From positions 1-64,000 of the forward strand of contig BCJJ01000036.1 in assembly GCA_039545355.1 (NCBI GenBank): a stretch of DNA of 64,000 nt. Reading direction: 5' to 3'. This document shows, in pieces, positions 30,891-43,301 of this stretch (its first letter is position 1; each line of letters starts with the position of its first letter). The position numbers were made by a program, and so were the translations under genes. Origin of the DNA: Trichosporon coremiiforme (Eukaryota; Basidiomycota; Tremellomycetes; Trichosporonales; Trichosporonaceae). The notes beneath the pieces are model-generated. The model worked only from the letters and a program-made list of their open reading frames with translations. It ran no database searches and was not told the origin of the DNA.

Positions 30891-32165
30891 GCCGGCGAGA
30901 GTCTTAACAGATCCGCCACTGCCACAGGGCGAACTCCGCGATAGTCTGGGACCGAGTCTTTCACCGCAGTCAGCCTCGCACGTTAGTCGCGGTACGCGAA
31001 AGGCAGGAGCGACACTGAACGAATCATCACGGAGTTGATGGCATCAACGTTACACGCAGCAAAGGGCAAGGGATTGGGAGATCCGCTACCTCGCGGCCTC
31101 CAGTAAACTTAGGGGCCGACTACAGTATGCCGTGGATTTTCCTAAAGGAACAGATGGTCATATTTGGCTACCTTTCACTCACGTTACTCATCATTGTCAA
31201 GAGCTCAAGACCCCTTGGAAAGGGCACTCCTGAGCACTGCTGGTGAAAAACATGCAATCACGGTGAGAATGACAGCCACACTGTCTTCTTTGAGATATCA
31301 ATTCACCTCTTTCCTTCGTCAGTCTTCGAGGTTAGTCGTGCTGCGTCAACTTGTGACGGGGATACCCTTCCTACTTTGAGCCATGTCGCTCGTCCGTGTT
31401 TGCATACCAGCCATCCAGCTATCCAGTTCGTCTCAGACGTCACCGCCACCGCCATGGCGCCATGGCGACACAAACCCAGCTGCTGTCGATGATACTTAGA
31501 GGCAATGGAGGGTCAGAAATGGTAGTAGCAGTTTCTTCACGCTCCCTCGCCAAACACTGCGAGTGCCCGAGGCCAATGTCTAGCCAACCTCACCAAGCTC
31601 TCCAATGGGAGCGGTAGGGTAGCGGCGGTAACGATTGTCTTGCACCCTCGGAAGTAGCCAGACTCGATAGCTGAACTTCGCCAGCCCCAGAAGCAAGGTA
31701 AGAGCAGGCCGAGCCGACTGCCAGACGCTAGGTGCGAATACACTCCACGATGGGCGGGTGAACGTCGCCTGACCTGCGCTGGACGTCTGTCGTTGATGCT
31801 GACCCCTCCGATGAGCCCGAATGGCCTCCGACAACAGAACAGCAGGAAGTCTGCGTATGGGCGACGCGCGGATAGTGATGATTCCCGTGCGGCATCGCGG
31901 CGCGACCCTTGAACCTTGGTGTGGGTGCACATGCACATGAAGGGGCTTGGGACCGAAGCGCAGCCTCAAGAGGGGCGGCGAAACGTGACACCGGCAGCTA
32001 TTGTGAGCTACTACGCGACTTGTGAACCCGTGAGAAACGTCCATTAGTGTCAGTCAACAGTCAGTCGCTCGCCAACCCGACACCCCGCTCGCAACACGCT
32101 ACGGTAGCGCGTGTCAATGCTACTGGTACATATGCAAATGTCGGCGGCCGCTGTTGGGCCTATGA
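30891..32165. other. Intergenic stretch without visible gene
   Basis: These 1.3 kb are upstream of the decayed gene and downstream of the Nem1 gene. Only short overlapping open frames without domains are present. I see nothing further. Confidence 0.5.
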
Positions 32166-33744
32166 TTAGACGAAACCTCTGATGCCGAGAATGCGCCGGA
32201 CGTCCGTCACGAAACGCAGGCTGTCGAGCACGGGGATGCTGTGCAGGAGCGCCTCGTCGTTCGGGTCCGACGTCCAACCTTCGATCGGGAGGGCGTTGGC
32301 TGTATGTTAGCTCATCAGGGTCTTCATCGCAGCTGGGACGACCTCGTTCGCATCGCCAGGACTCACCTTTGTTCCAACTGTACGAAATCGGCGAGTTGTC
32401 CATGAAACACACGCGGCTCAGGTCCGGATCGACGAGGCTCAAGTCCTTGACGTAGCTCCCGCTCGGCTGCAGGTGGCACGCGTCGCGGTACAGGCGCTTT
32501 GCGAACAGGCCGCGCCCGTTATCGAGCCAGTCGATGACCGGGTCCGCGTACTCGGGCATAGATGCCGTGTAGATGACGAGCGTGTACCAGGACGCAACCT
32601 GCAATGTCAGCTTTCAATTGCAACAGCTTCGATAGCTCACCCTCTTCAGGAAGAAATCGACGTAGGGGCGCTTGTACACGTGGTACGTCGTCGAACGGCC
32701 GTTGAGCACGACCTCGATTGTGTGCCCCTCGCGGCGCCGGCGCTTGCCCCCAAACAGCCCCGGGCCGAGGCCCAGCATGCCGGTGCCCGAGTGGGCTGCG
32801 CCCATGGGGCGGCTCGTCGAGTGAATGAGTGTTTCGTCGAGGTCGAGAATGAGCGTCTTCTGCAGGTGGAATGGCGTGTGCTGAGGGCGAACAGACGGCG
32901 CGCTCGTCGGTGACACGCTGCGGTGCGGGACGGCGGGGACAGAGGGGTCGAGCAGGCTGGTCTGCATCGGGTTCGGGAGAAGGCGAGGCGTGCGTCGCGG
33001 CGTCGGGGCCGTCACCGTGGTCACGAACTTGGGCTGCTTCGTGTCCAGCTTGCTGTCGAGGCCCGACTTGCGTAACGAGCTCTGCAGCTGGATCGACATT
33101 GTCTCTGGCACGCGCGGACGGCCAAACTCGACCTCCGAGTCAGAGTCCATCGGGGTGCCATTGTCGACCGGTGCGCGCGTCACCGGATCGACCCAGCCTT
33201 CGTGCTCGCTCGCAGACTCGTCAGAACTGGCGGGGCTCGCTGCAGGATGCCCCAGACCCAGGACTGGCTTGCCTTTCGACGCGGCAGCAGGTGACTCTGC
33301 TAACCGGTCCGGGGCAGCCCCTGCACCGACCGGCACAGCTGCGACTGTGACTGTGCGCTTCTTGTGTCGAAGGACACGGACGGCGCGGGTATCTCCCACG
33401 AGACTGCGCCAGAACGAGAGAAGAATTGACCATATCGCGAGCGCTACGCGGAGCAGCAGCGGCGTCGTCGGGGGCGGGACCTTGATGCTGCTGCTAGTTG
33501 GATGACGTCTCCTACGACGTCGAGAGGAGGGAAATCGCCGCCGGACGGTCGCATTTGACGGAGCGGGCGAGGGGCAGGGCGAGACATTCACAGACGAGCT
33601 CTGCGACGCGGGCTCGTTGGAAGTCGGGAAAGTGAACGTGGGAGTGGGCTCTGGTTGTATGTTGGACAACGCCCCCGGGGCGGGTGGCGGGTGAGAGCTC
33701 ACCAGGCTGAATAGGTACGAGTCAACCCTGCTGAGCGTGTTCAT
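32166..33744 (-). CDS. NEM1: Nem1/CTDNEP1-type phosphatase, spliced
   Basis: This is a catalytic HAD-type (DxDxT) Ser/Thr phosphatase of the endoplasmic reticulum and nuclear envelope. With Spo7 it dephosphorylates the lipin Pah1 and so controls phospholipid versus storage-lipid synthesis. The ATG at 33744 starts MNTLSRVDSYLFSL; a GTGAGC donor follows and a short intron is likely there, though the frame stays open. A basic Pro/Ser-rich region precedes one membrane segment (LLLRVALAIWSILLSFW), as in yeast Nem1. A disordered linker leads to the catalytic loop ILDLDETLIHSTSRP (about residue 297), then VYKRPYVDFFLKR, the next exon VASWYTLVIYTASMPEYADP, the Lys and Asp motifs (YVKDLSLVDPDLSRVCFMDN), and after another intron DPNDEALLHSIPVLDSL. 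It ends GIRGFV at 32166. Confidence 0.9.
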
Positions 33745-35834
33745 TCTTGCCGATGGGTGCTATCGCATCGCTAGATGGAACGGCGAAGGTGCGGCGGGTG
33801 TGTTGGGAGGAAGAGGTGAGGTGAGATGAGGTGAGGTGGAGGGAAGACGCAGTCAAGTTTGTGAGGGAAGGCCGCGCGGATGTGTGCTGAGGAGACGCGG
33901 GGAGGCTGATTACTTCGGTCGGGGGTCGCTGGAAACTGTTATCGATGCAATGAAATGATTGGAATGCCTTTGGAATGCGAGTCGGAGTCGGAAGCGGGCG
34001 CTGGAATGCTTTATGCAAGTGAAATGAGACTGGAGACTTGGAGACGGAAACAGGCGAGAGGAGAGTTGCGGCCAAGACGGCTTCAGATAGAAAGATAGAG
34101 TGGGGCGACAAGCGGCGGAGGGCGGATCGGATGGAGGCAAACGGTGGAACGGGTTAGGTTGAATCCAAAAAAGCGACCGGGGCTAAGGAAGAGATAAGGG
34201 GGGACAAACAATGACGAGGGTGCGGATGCGTTGTAGTCGGGGGTGGCAACGGATGCGTAGAGGATGAGGGTGAAGCCTTTGATGAGGATGCAAAGGGAAG
34301 TAAAGGAAGTATGTATGCAGGACGACTGACGGAGGCCGGGGTGGCCGAGGGTTGTCCAGGTGGCCAGGTGTCTAGGTGGCCGTGTCTGATGAATGGTGCT
34401 GGGGCTGGGCGTGCGCTCTGCTGCGGGTGCGGGTTCCTCAGATCCGTGGTCCTTCCTTGGCTCTGGGTTGAGGCGAGGCGGCGGGGGGTTGATGATGCGA
34501 CGATACACGGTGCCGTCAGGCCATCAGGCCATGAGCCCATATGCGACAGGGTTTACCCGGGCGAGACCGTTCGACTCTGCTGCAATGCATTCTGTGTATA
34601 GGCGGCTGGTTGCTGCTCGCCGTTGGCTGCAATGGCTGCACTGGCTGCATTGGCTGGCTGCACTGGCTGTATTGGCTGTCGGGTACGCGGGGCAGTTCAT
34701 GTTGAATGACCGGATGACCTGTGACGTCGTTCGCTGGCACCTGCGCCCCTTACTGCCCGCCGACCCTTCACTGCCCTCACTGCTCCGAGCATACAACCCT
34801 TACTCTGGCCCCATCCCCACCGATTTCACCGTTTGATGGGGCAACTCGCATCGAGCATCGAGTCTCCGTATGCGACTGTGTGCCCCCGACGCACACTCGC
34901 ACCCCCGCACTCTGCGAGCAGACTGCATGCTTCAAAGTCAATGGAACGTGCTTTGCGGGCAGAACAGTGGACCAGTCCAAGTCGACCTCGCGAAACGACA
35001 TGTCCCACGTCTCTCTGCTATTCCGAACCCATAGCCGAAACCCTTATCCCACGTTCGGTGTGCTCATCTTTTGGCCACCCGCCCTGGCACACAAGGCACC
35101 CATCCCTCACACATCGACACATCCCTTCCTCCCATGCAACCACCGCTGATCTCCCGCTTGCTCGTTGATGCCGCGAGCCTGCCGTGTCCCGGCCACCGGC
35201 TCCGGTCCCACTACTCCGCTGCATCCTTGCTCATGCTTGTTTCTAACGTCGGCGGCCTCGGCCAGACCGCTCACAGCAGTGACTAATTGACCGCACACTC
35301 CCTCCCTTCACCGGAACCTCGGATCCAGCCATCCCCACTCACCACCTTCCTTCAGTTCCTGCAATCATCCCGCTGACGACGCCATTGTCACCGCAACGGG
35401 ACCTCTGGACCTGCAACAGCGCAACCTCTTTCCCTCGTCATGCACATGCCTCTTTCGGACTCGGCCCACAGCTCCGCTTTCGTCATAAGCCGTTACAATG
35501 TCTAGCCGTTACATTGTCTATTTCTAATGCCAAAGGTTATGCATGTCTGCTATATGCTGTAATGTTCACAACGGTCTGCGTCTCCTCCCGTGATCCCCCA
35601 CCCAGTCTGACGTCCGGTCTACGGCCCCGGGAGGCCATAACAGAGACCAAGCCCGTTCCTTCGCCTCGATCTCGATTCACCCCTCCACTCGCCGAACTCG
35701 CCGCCCCAACTCGACCGTTTAGGTCGCTTACGTTGCGCACCAGCCGCTCTCAAGAGCGATCGGGGTCCTATCCGTAATATCTGTGATATCTGGGCCAGTG
35801 CGCTCCAACACTCGGACTCCACATTACCCTTCTC
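33745..35834. other. Nem1 upstream region and gap to RPB2
   Basis: These 2.1 kb contain the Nem1 promoter (GA/CT-rich, about 33760-34300) and the RPB2 3' flank. A degenerate repeat of (T/C)GGCTGCA(A/C/T) units lies at 34616-34680 and creates a misleading Trp/Leu-rich open frame. No gene is seen. Confidence 0.5.
34616..34680. repeat. Degenerate GGCTGCA-unit repeat
   Basis: About seven imperfect copies of an 8-10 base unit (GGCTGCAAT, GGCTGCACT, GGCTGTATT) lie in tandem. They are probably slippage-derived, in non-coding DNA. Confidence 0.7.
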
Positions 35835-38800
35835 TTAAGCGTCGTCCTCGTCCGAGTACATGCGCACGGTCACGTTCATCGCCTGGAGCTCCTGGAAGAG
35901 AAGCTGGGGCGTTAGCGCCACTCCCCACGACTACTTCGACTCGGATCATGCGATGACTCACCTTGGCAGCGTAGGGAATGTATATTTGACTGATCTGCGT
36001 GCTGTTGCGGCACACCGAGCAGTGGAACTCCTGCTTCTTCAAATTTGCCACAGCCATCAGACCACACTGGTCGCAGACGTGTAATCGGAACGCGTCCGAC
36101 GACTCGTACATCCTCTCCTTCAGGAAACCAGCGATACCGTGTGAGATCATGCAGTCCCTCTCCATCTCACCGAAACGGAGACCACCGTCACGGGAACGAC
36201 CCTCGACGGGCTGACGGGTCAGAATCTGCAGTGGTCCACGGGCACGGGCGTGAATCTTGTCGTCGACCATGTGCTTGAGACGCTGGTAGTACGTGGGGCC
36301 AAAGTAGACTTGGGCACGGAGCTTTTTGCCCGTGTGTCCGTGGTACATGACCTCGAGACCACGGGACTGGTAGCCACGCTGGCGCAGGAGCTTGGAGACG
36401 GACTCGACGGTCAGCTCGGTGAACGGTGTGGCGTCACCCTCGCGACCCGTCAGCGTGGCGAGCTTGGACAACAGACACTCGACCAAGTGTCCGATTGTCA
36501 TACGCGACGGAATGGCGTGCGGGTTGATGATAATGTCGGGCGTGATGCCCTCGGCAGTGAACGGCATGTCCTCCTGGCGGTACGTGATACCAATCGTACC
36601 CTTCTGACCGTGACGCGACGCAAACTTGTCACCGATCTGCGGCACACGCGTCGATCGGATACGGATTTTGACGAACTTGAGACCGTCAGCGTTGGTCGTG
36701 ATCATGACCTGATCGACGACACCCTGCTCAGTACTCTTCATCGGCGTCGAGACGTCACGCTTGGTGTGGGTGGCTGATCGCTGACCCAGCTCCTCGCTGT
36801 CAGGCGGGATAGGCGCCGTCTTTCCAATGATAATGTCGTCACCGTTTACGTTGGTCGCCGGGGTGATGAGACCGTCGTTGTCGAGCTTGGCGTAGCGGTC
36901 GCTGGAGCCGTGCTTCATGCGCAGCGTCTCGTTGCGGTCCGGCTTCTCGAACGACTCAACCTTCTGCATACCGACCATCTTCTCCGTGTCGGTGTAGGCA
37001 CGGTAGTAGAGCGATCGGAACAGACCACGGTCAATTGAAGACTGGTTCATGATAACCGAGTCTTCCTGGTTGTAACCCGAGTAACAGAGAATGGCGACAA
37101 TGGCGTTTTGACCGGCCGGCAGGTCGCTGAACTTGAGGTACTTCATCGACTGCGTAGTCGCGAGCGGAGACTGCGGGTAGTAGAGGATGTTCGCCATCGT
37201 GTCCATGCGGAGCTGGTAGTTCGTGAGGTGAATGCCCATGGCCTGCTTACCCATCGCCGACTGGTAGGTGTTACGCGGCGACTGGTTGTGGTCGGGGAAT
37301 GGAACGATGGAGGCACAGACACCGAGAATCATACTCGGGTGAATCTCCATGTGCGTGTAGTTCTGGGACCAGCTGGAACTCTTGACACGCGCCGTCGGGT
37401 CGAACGCCTCCAGAGTGTGCGCGGCCTGGGCACGCGCTACCTCTTGCGGTGACTCGTACATGCGCGCGTTCTCCAGGTCCTCCGACGTCATCGCAATCAG
37501 GATCGTCTCCTCCTCCTCGGCATCGACGTACTCGATCACACCCTGGTACAGCAGCTCGTCCCAGGCGGATCCGTCCATAGCCTCCTCCAGACCGTCGGCA
37601 ATGTTCTCGAGGCGGTCAATGTGCTCGCGCTTGAGGCGAAGCGTCTGCGTTGGCCGGTCGACAATGAACAGCGGGCGACAGACACGACCAGCGTCGGTGT
37701 ACAGTCGGAGCTCTCGCTCACGAATGTCACGAACAATGGAGACCTCGTGCTTCAGCTGTCCTCCACGACGCATCTCCAGGAGGTTCTCGTGAAGCTTGAC
37801 GGCGTCACGGTGGATACCCATCCAGACACCGTTCACGAACACCTTGGTCGCGTTCGGCGCACTGCCGTACTCGTCCTGCGGCTCCAGACCCCATTCCTCG
37901 AGGAACTCCATAACGGGCGCGGAGTATGATCCGACGGAGATGTAGGACATGAGCGCCAGGTTCTTGACGAGACCACACGCCTGTCCTTCGGGCGTCTCGG
38001 CGGGACAGATGAGACCCCAATGCGTGTTATGCAGCTGACGCGGCTTGGCAATCTTTCCGTCACGACCGATCGGGGTGTTTGTTCGTCGAAGATGGGAGAG
38101 GGTGGAGGCGAAAGTGTAGCGGTTAAGCACCTGCGACACACCGGCACGCGCCTGCATGGCCTTGGCCTGGTCACCCCAGTTACCCGTCGCGAGCGAGTAC
38201 TTGAGACCGTTCGTGATGATTCCGGGCTTGATGGCATTGACCAGCGTGAACTCCTTGTGCGTCTCAACACACTTCTGGAGGTGGCGGTACACATCCCTCG
38301 TGAGCTTCTTGAACAGAATTCGGAACAGGTTGGCGAGCAGCGGGCCAGCGAGGTCGAGACGCTTCTTTCCAAAGTGGTCACGGTCGTCGAGCTCTCGTCG
38401 TCCCAGAGCGGCGGAACACAGACGGTGAATCATGTATCCCAGGAAGAACGCCTTCCTAGACTCGAATCCTTCCGAAACGGAAACGTGAGGCAGGAACTCT
38501 TTCTGGAGAATGTCGAACGCCGCACGCTGACGAACCGCCCTCGTTCCCTTTTCCTGCTGTCCACGACGACCGATAAAGTCGAGCGCAGTGTCGCGATCCT
38601 GAATCGAGAAAGCCTCCTCAATACACGGTCGGAGCATCTCGAGCATGGCCGTGTCGTTCGGGTTGAAACAAATGTGCGACAGAACGTCGCGGTCAGGAAC
38701 TATGCCGAGCGCACGGAAGACGATAACAATTGGAATGTCGGTCTTGGTGTACGGGAGCTGGACACGGATGACCGAACCAGTCGTCGCCTTATCCTGGGCA

Positions 38801-39720
38801 CGCAGGTACATCTTGACGACCGTCTTCGAGGGCGTCTTGCCTCCCTTCTCCATCTGCGACGTCACCTCGGAGAGGTAGGTGACCGGTGACGGGTCCGCCT
38901 TCTTGAAGACGTACACCGTGTTGGCCGCCATACGCTCCTGGGCGATGAGCACCTTTTCGGAACCGTTGATGATGAAGTATCCTCCCTGGTCGTAGGGGCA
39001 CTCGTTCAGGGCGTAGAAGTGGTCGTCCGGCAGGCCGTGAAGGAGACAGAAGTTGGAGCGGACCATGACAGGCACTTTTCCAATCCAGATCTTGTCCTCC
39101 TCCGCTCCCTGCATGACACCGTTAGCGTCGACTGCCGGCTTCCAGTCGGCCTCGATCGGGTCGTCGACGTCGCCGGCAGACAGAGTCGACTTCTTCATGT
39201 CGACGTAGAGCGGGGCGGCATAGGTGAGGTTACGCAAGCGAGCCTCTTGGGGGAACAATCCGACAGTCTGACCGTCCATCTCCGTCATGGCGACCTTGGC
39301 GAGGTAGATCTGACCGAAGGTGATCTCGTACCGACGCTGAGGTTTGTGAGCATGGATGCACATGAACATGAGCAAGGGTGACTCACCGTCTCATCTCCCA
39401 TTACGCCGGTGTGCTGGGTGTGCTGGTCCAGCGTCAACCGTTGGTTCTCGTCGACGAGCTCCTGCATCGTGTTCTCGACGAACTCGTTGAAGGACTCGAG
39501 CTGCTGTCTGACGAGACCCTTCTCATCGAAGAAGGAGTTGATCACCTTCCAGTAGTCCTCCTGGGAGATGGGCTCCTCCTCCTCGACGCCGTTCTCGCCA
39601 TTTTGCCCGTCGTCGTACTGGTACTCGGGGTTGTACTCGAAGCCGTCACCTGTGCAGTGTTATAGTCATGATCTTTCGCATAGCAGGGGAAGCAAGGGAA
39701 GAATATTCACCTCCATCCAT
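35835..39720 (-). CDS. RPB2: RNA polymerase II second-largest subunit Rpb2, spliced
   Basis: Rpb2 forms one side of the active-centre cleft of RNA polymerase II. The start is ATG 39720 (MDGG), followed at once by an intron; the second exon reads [33 protein letters not shown] and [14 protein letters not shown] further intron (about 39341-39390) precedes [14 protein letters not shown]. The long central exon has the expected blocks: [72 protein letters not shown] and [18 protein letters not shown]. It also has the four-cysteine zinc site [12 protein letters not shown] with HCSVC. A last intron (about 35897-35959) separates IPYAAK from [13 protein letters not shown]; the end is DEDDA. Length about 1,200 residues, as usual. 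It is divergent from EBP2. Confidence 0.97.
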
Positions 39721-40177
39721 CTTGGGCAGTGATGACCAAGGACAAAGACGATCGCGATTCTAGAATTCTACGTGGCAAAACAAGCGGTAGCCAGTTCGCC
39801 CTTTGTATGTAAGCACCGCAAGCGGAGGAAGCGGAAAAGCGAGAGTCGTCGCGCAGTCGGTAGCCAGAGGTCAGCAGCGAAGTGATCTGGTCGAGTCGGT
39901 CGCGCGGGTAGCTTGCTTGTCCTCCGCAGGCTGTGGTGGATGCAACAATGAGGGTGCGAGTGATCGCGACGGCCGTCTCGTCTCGTGCGTCGTAATGCGT
40001 TCGATGACTGCAGCAGTCAGCATGCCGCCCAGGGTCGGGACCTTTTGCGGGATTACACCCGTGTGGCACCCTGCTAATTTCAGTGAGACCTCCACCTTGG
40101 ATTCAAGATTTTGGTTACCGACCCTTCTCAGCTGTACCGCCTGCTGCTAGCACTACCCAAAACAAACACATCCGGCA
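39721..40177. promoter_or_regulatory. Shared divergent promoter of RPB2 and EBP2
   Basis: These 457 bp lie between two divergent start codons, for a polymerase II subunit and a ribosome-biogenesis factor. Co-regulation of such pairs is common in fungi, but no specific site is recognised here. Confidence 0.55.
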
Positions 40178-41487
40178 ATGGCCAACCTCAGCAAGAAGAA
40201 GGCCGCCAAGTCCGCCGTCAAGCCCAGCCCCAAGGGCAAGGGAAAGCAGAAGGACATCGCCAAGAAGCCCGCCAAGGTCCCGTCCCCCGAGCCCGAGTCC
40301 GAGTCCGAGGAGGTTGTTGAGGAGGATGATGAGGTCGAGATCGGCGAAGACGGTGAGGAGAGCAGCGAGTACGACTCGGACGAGGACTCTGAGAACGGTG
40401 GCGTCAGCGAGCGTGGAATGGCTCGGTTGATGGAGCTCGTTGGACCGGAAGACCTCGAGGAGTATGAGCTCGCTCAGTTCGCCGGCGAGGATGAGGAGGG
40501 TGAGGAGGACGATGAGGAGGACAACGAGGAGGAGGAGGAGGAGGGAAGCGATGAGGAGGAGGAGGAGATCGTGAGTATTTACACACAGAGCTCAAAGTGC
40601 TGTTGTGCTGACGGTATCCAGGCCGACGAGTCAATTGTTATGGACGTGGCCGACCCCGACACTCTCGCCGTCGACGAGCTTGGTTCCGACCTCTCCGTCG
40701 ACGAGGACGCCGTCCCGATGCGCAAGGTTACGATGAACAACCCCGCCGCCATGCGTATCCTCACAGAGGGCATCAAGATGTCCAACACCCCCTTCATTGA
40801 GCACCTCATCATCCAGTCCAAGGAGATCCTGGACGTCGACCCCTCTGATGGTGAGCTAGGTTTTGGATGATGCCAGCTGACAATGCAGACCTGAAGCGTG
40901 AGACTGCGTTCTACAAGCTCGCTCTCGACGCCGTGCCGCAGGCGCGCAAGCTGTGCGCCAAGTATGACATTCCGTTCTCGCGCCCGAACGACTACTACGC
41001 CGAGATGGTCAAGAGCGACGAGCACATGGAGCGTGTGCGCAGCAAGCTGGTCGAGGAGGCGCAGGGCATCAAGAAGTCGGAGGACGCGAAGCGCCAGCGC
41101 GACCTGAAGAAGTACGGCAAGCAGATCCAGATTGAGAAGCTCAAGGCGCGCGAGCAGGACAAGAAGGCGTTCGCAGACCGCGTGCAGGGCCTCAAGCGCA
41201 AGCGCAAGGAGGGCATGGAGCTCGGCGACGAGGACGACTTTGACATTGAGCTCGACGACGACTCCTCGGCTCGTCCCGGCAAGCAGGGCCGCGGACAGGG
41301 CAAGGACGGAAAGCCCAAGATGCCCCGCCACGCCCGTGACGCCAAGTACTCCCTCGGAGGTGGCAGCCGCCGCTCAAAGCAGAACGACAAGGACAGCACC
41401 AACGACTTTGGAAGCGAACACAGGAAGACCAAGGCCGGAAAGGCCAAGCGTCCCGGCAAGTCGCGCCGCCACTCGCGCCGCAAGTAG
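40178..41487 (+). CDS. EBP2: rRNA-processing protein Ebp2, spliced
   Basis: This is a nucleolar factor needed for 27S pre-rRNA processing and 60S subunit assembly. The ATG at 40178 starts a basic Lys/Ala-rich tail (MANLSKKKAAKSAVK), then a very acidic region with long Glu/Asp runs up to about 40568. Two introns (about 40569-40620 and 40852-40888) lead to the conserved Ebp2 domain: MNNPAAMRILTEGIKM, DLKRETAFYKLALDAV, IPFSRPNDYYAEMVKSDEHM, RVRSKLVEEAQGIKKSEDA and LKKYGKQIQIEKLKAREQDK. The C-terminus is basic (AKRPGKSRRHSRRK), typical of nucleolar localisation. Length is about 400 residues. The 3' end is convergent with LYS12, 234 bp apart. Confidence 0.95.
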
Positions 41488-41721
41488 AGTTCCATTTCAT
41501 AGATCTGTCAGTACCTCATGTGCACCCATGTATTCTAGTTCATTTGCCCGAGCGTGCGCTGCGCTTGTCAGTGCGTCAAGATCGCTCTTGCCTGTGCAAT
41601 CACGTGCCTTGTGGCGTCACTGTTGGGGTTGCGTCAGAAAAGTCAGGAATGTCAGATCTCCCCCAACGCGGGAACGTTCTGCTGAGTCACGATGCATATG
41701 CGGTAGTAATACTACTAGATT

Positions 41722-42862
<1,141 letters not shown>

Positions 42863-43301
42863 TTTTTGTTTTGGTTAGAAGAGGGAGTGGTGAAGTGAAG
42901 TCTTGTCTCGAAAAGAGAGCGAAGTAATGGAGTCGAGTCTGAATTAACGACGCCAACTTGCTTGTAACCGCACGGCGTGCCTGAAAGCGTCGGCCGAACA
43001 ATACCGCCGCCCTCTCCTCCCGCGCCAGTGGCCCTTCCCCCGCAGCCAGCCGAGAAATAACCGGGGTCGGGCGAGCGATACACTTACCCTTAGTCGCACC
43101 ATTAGCACTCTCCTAGACACTCCGATTAGATCGGATTAGCACCTAATCGTAATCCGAATCTAATCAGACACAAACCGGGCACGCGGCGTTGTGCCTGGTG
43201 ATCCCGAAGTCCAAAGTCTGGCTTCGCCTTGGCTTCGAAACAGCTCAACAAAAGTCAACCGACACCCCAATCCGCACCTTCCCACCACTGTCCTCGCCGC
43301 C
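42863..43301. promoter_or_regulatory. Shared divergent promoter of LYS12 and PGS1
   Basis: These 439 bp hold both promoters. A striking AT-rich inverted repeat at 43124-43165, built from GATTAG/CTAATC units, sits about 140 bp before PGS1 and 260 bp before LYS12. Confidence 0.6.
43124..43165. repeat. Inverted repeat of GATTAG/CTAATC units
   Basis: The left arm GATTAGATCGGATTAG (43124-43139) is matched by the right arm TAATCCGAATCTAATC (43150-43165), complementary except for one extra base. The 10-base loop contains another CTAATC. It could be a regulator binding site or a cruciform-forming element; nothing shows which. Confidence 0.75.

Noticed and set aside
27571..32165. Search for transposons, long terminal repeats or tRNA genes in the gene-poor stretch
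   Set aside because: No terminal repeats, reverse transcriptase or transposase motifs and no tRNA A/B-box pairs were found by eye.
34393..34836. Frame with Trp-Leu repeats suggesting a membrane protein
   Set aside because: It is created by a simple GGCTGCA repeat in non-coding DNA.
39341..39390. Met-rich start of the RPB2 long frame (MLMFMCIH)
   Set aside because: It is read-through of an intron; the true N-terminal exons lie upstream and match Rpb2.
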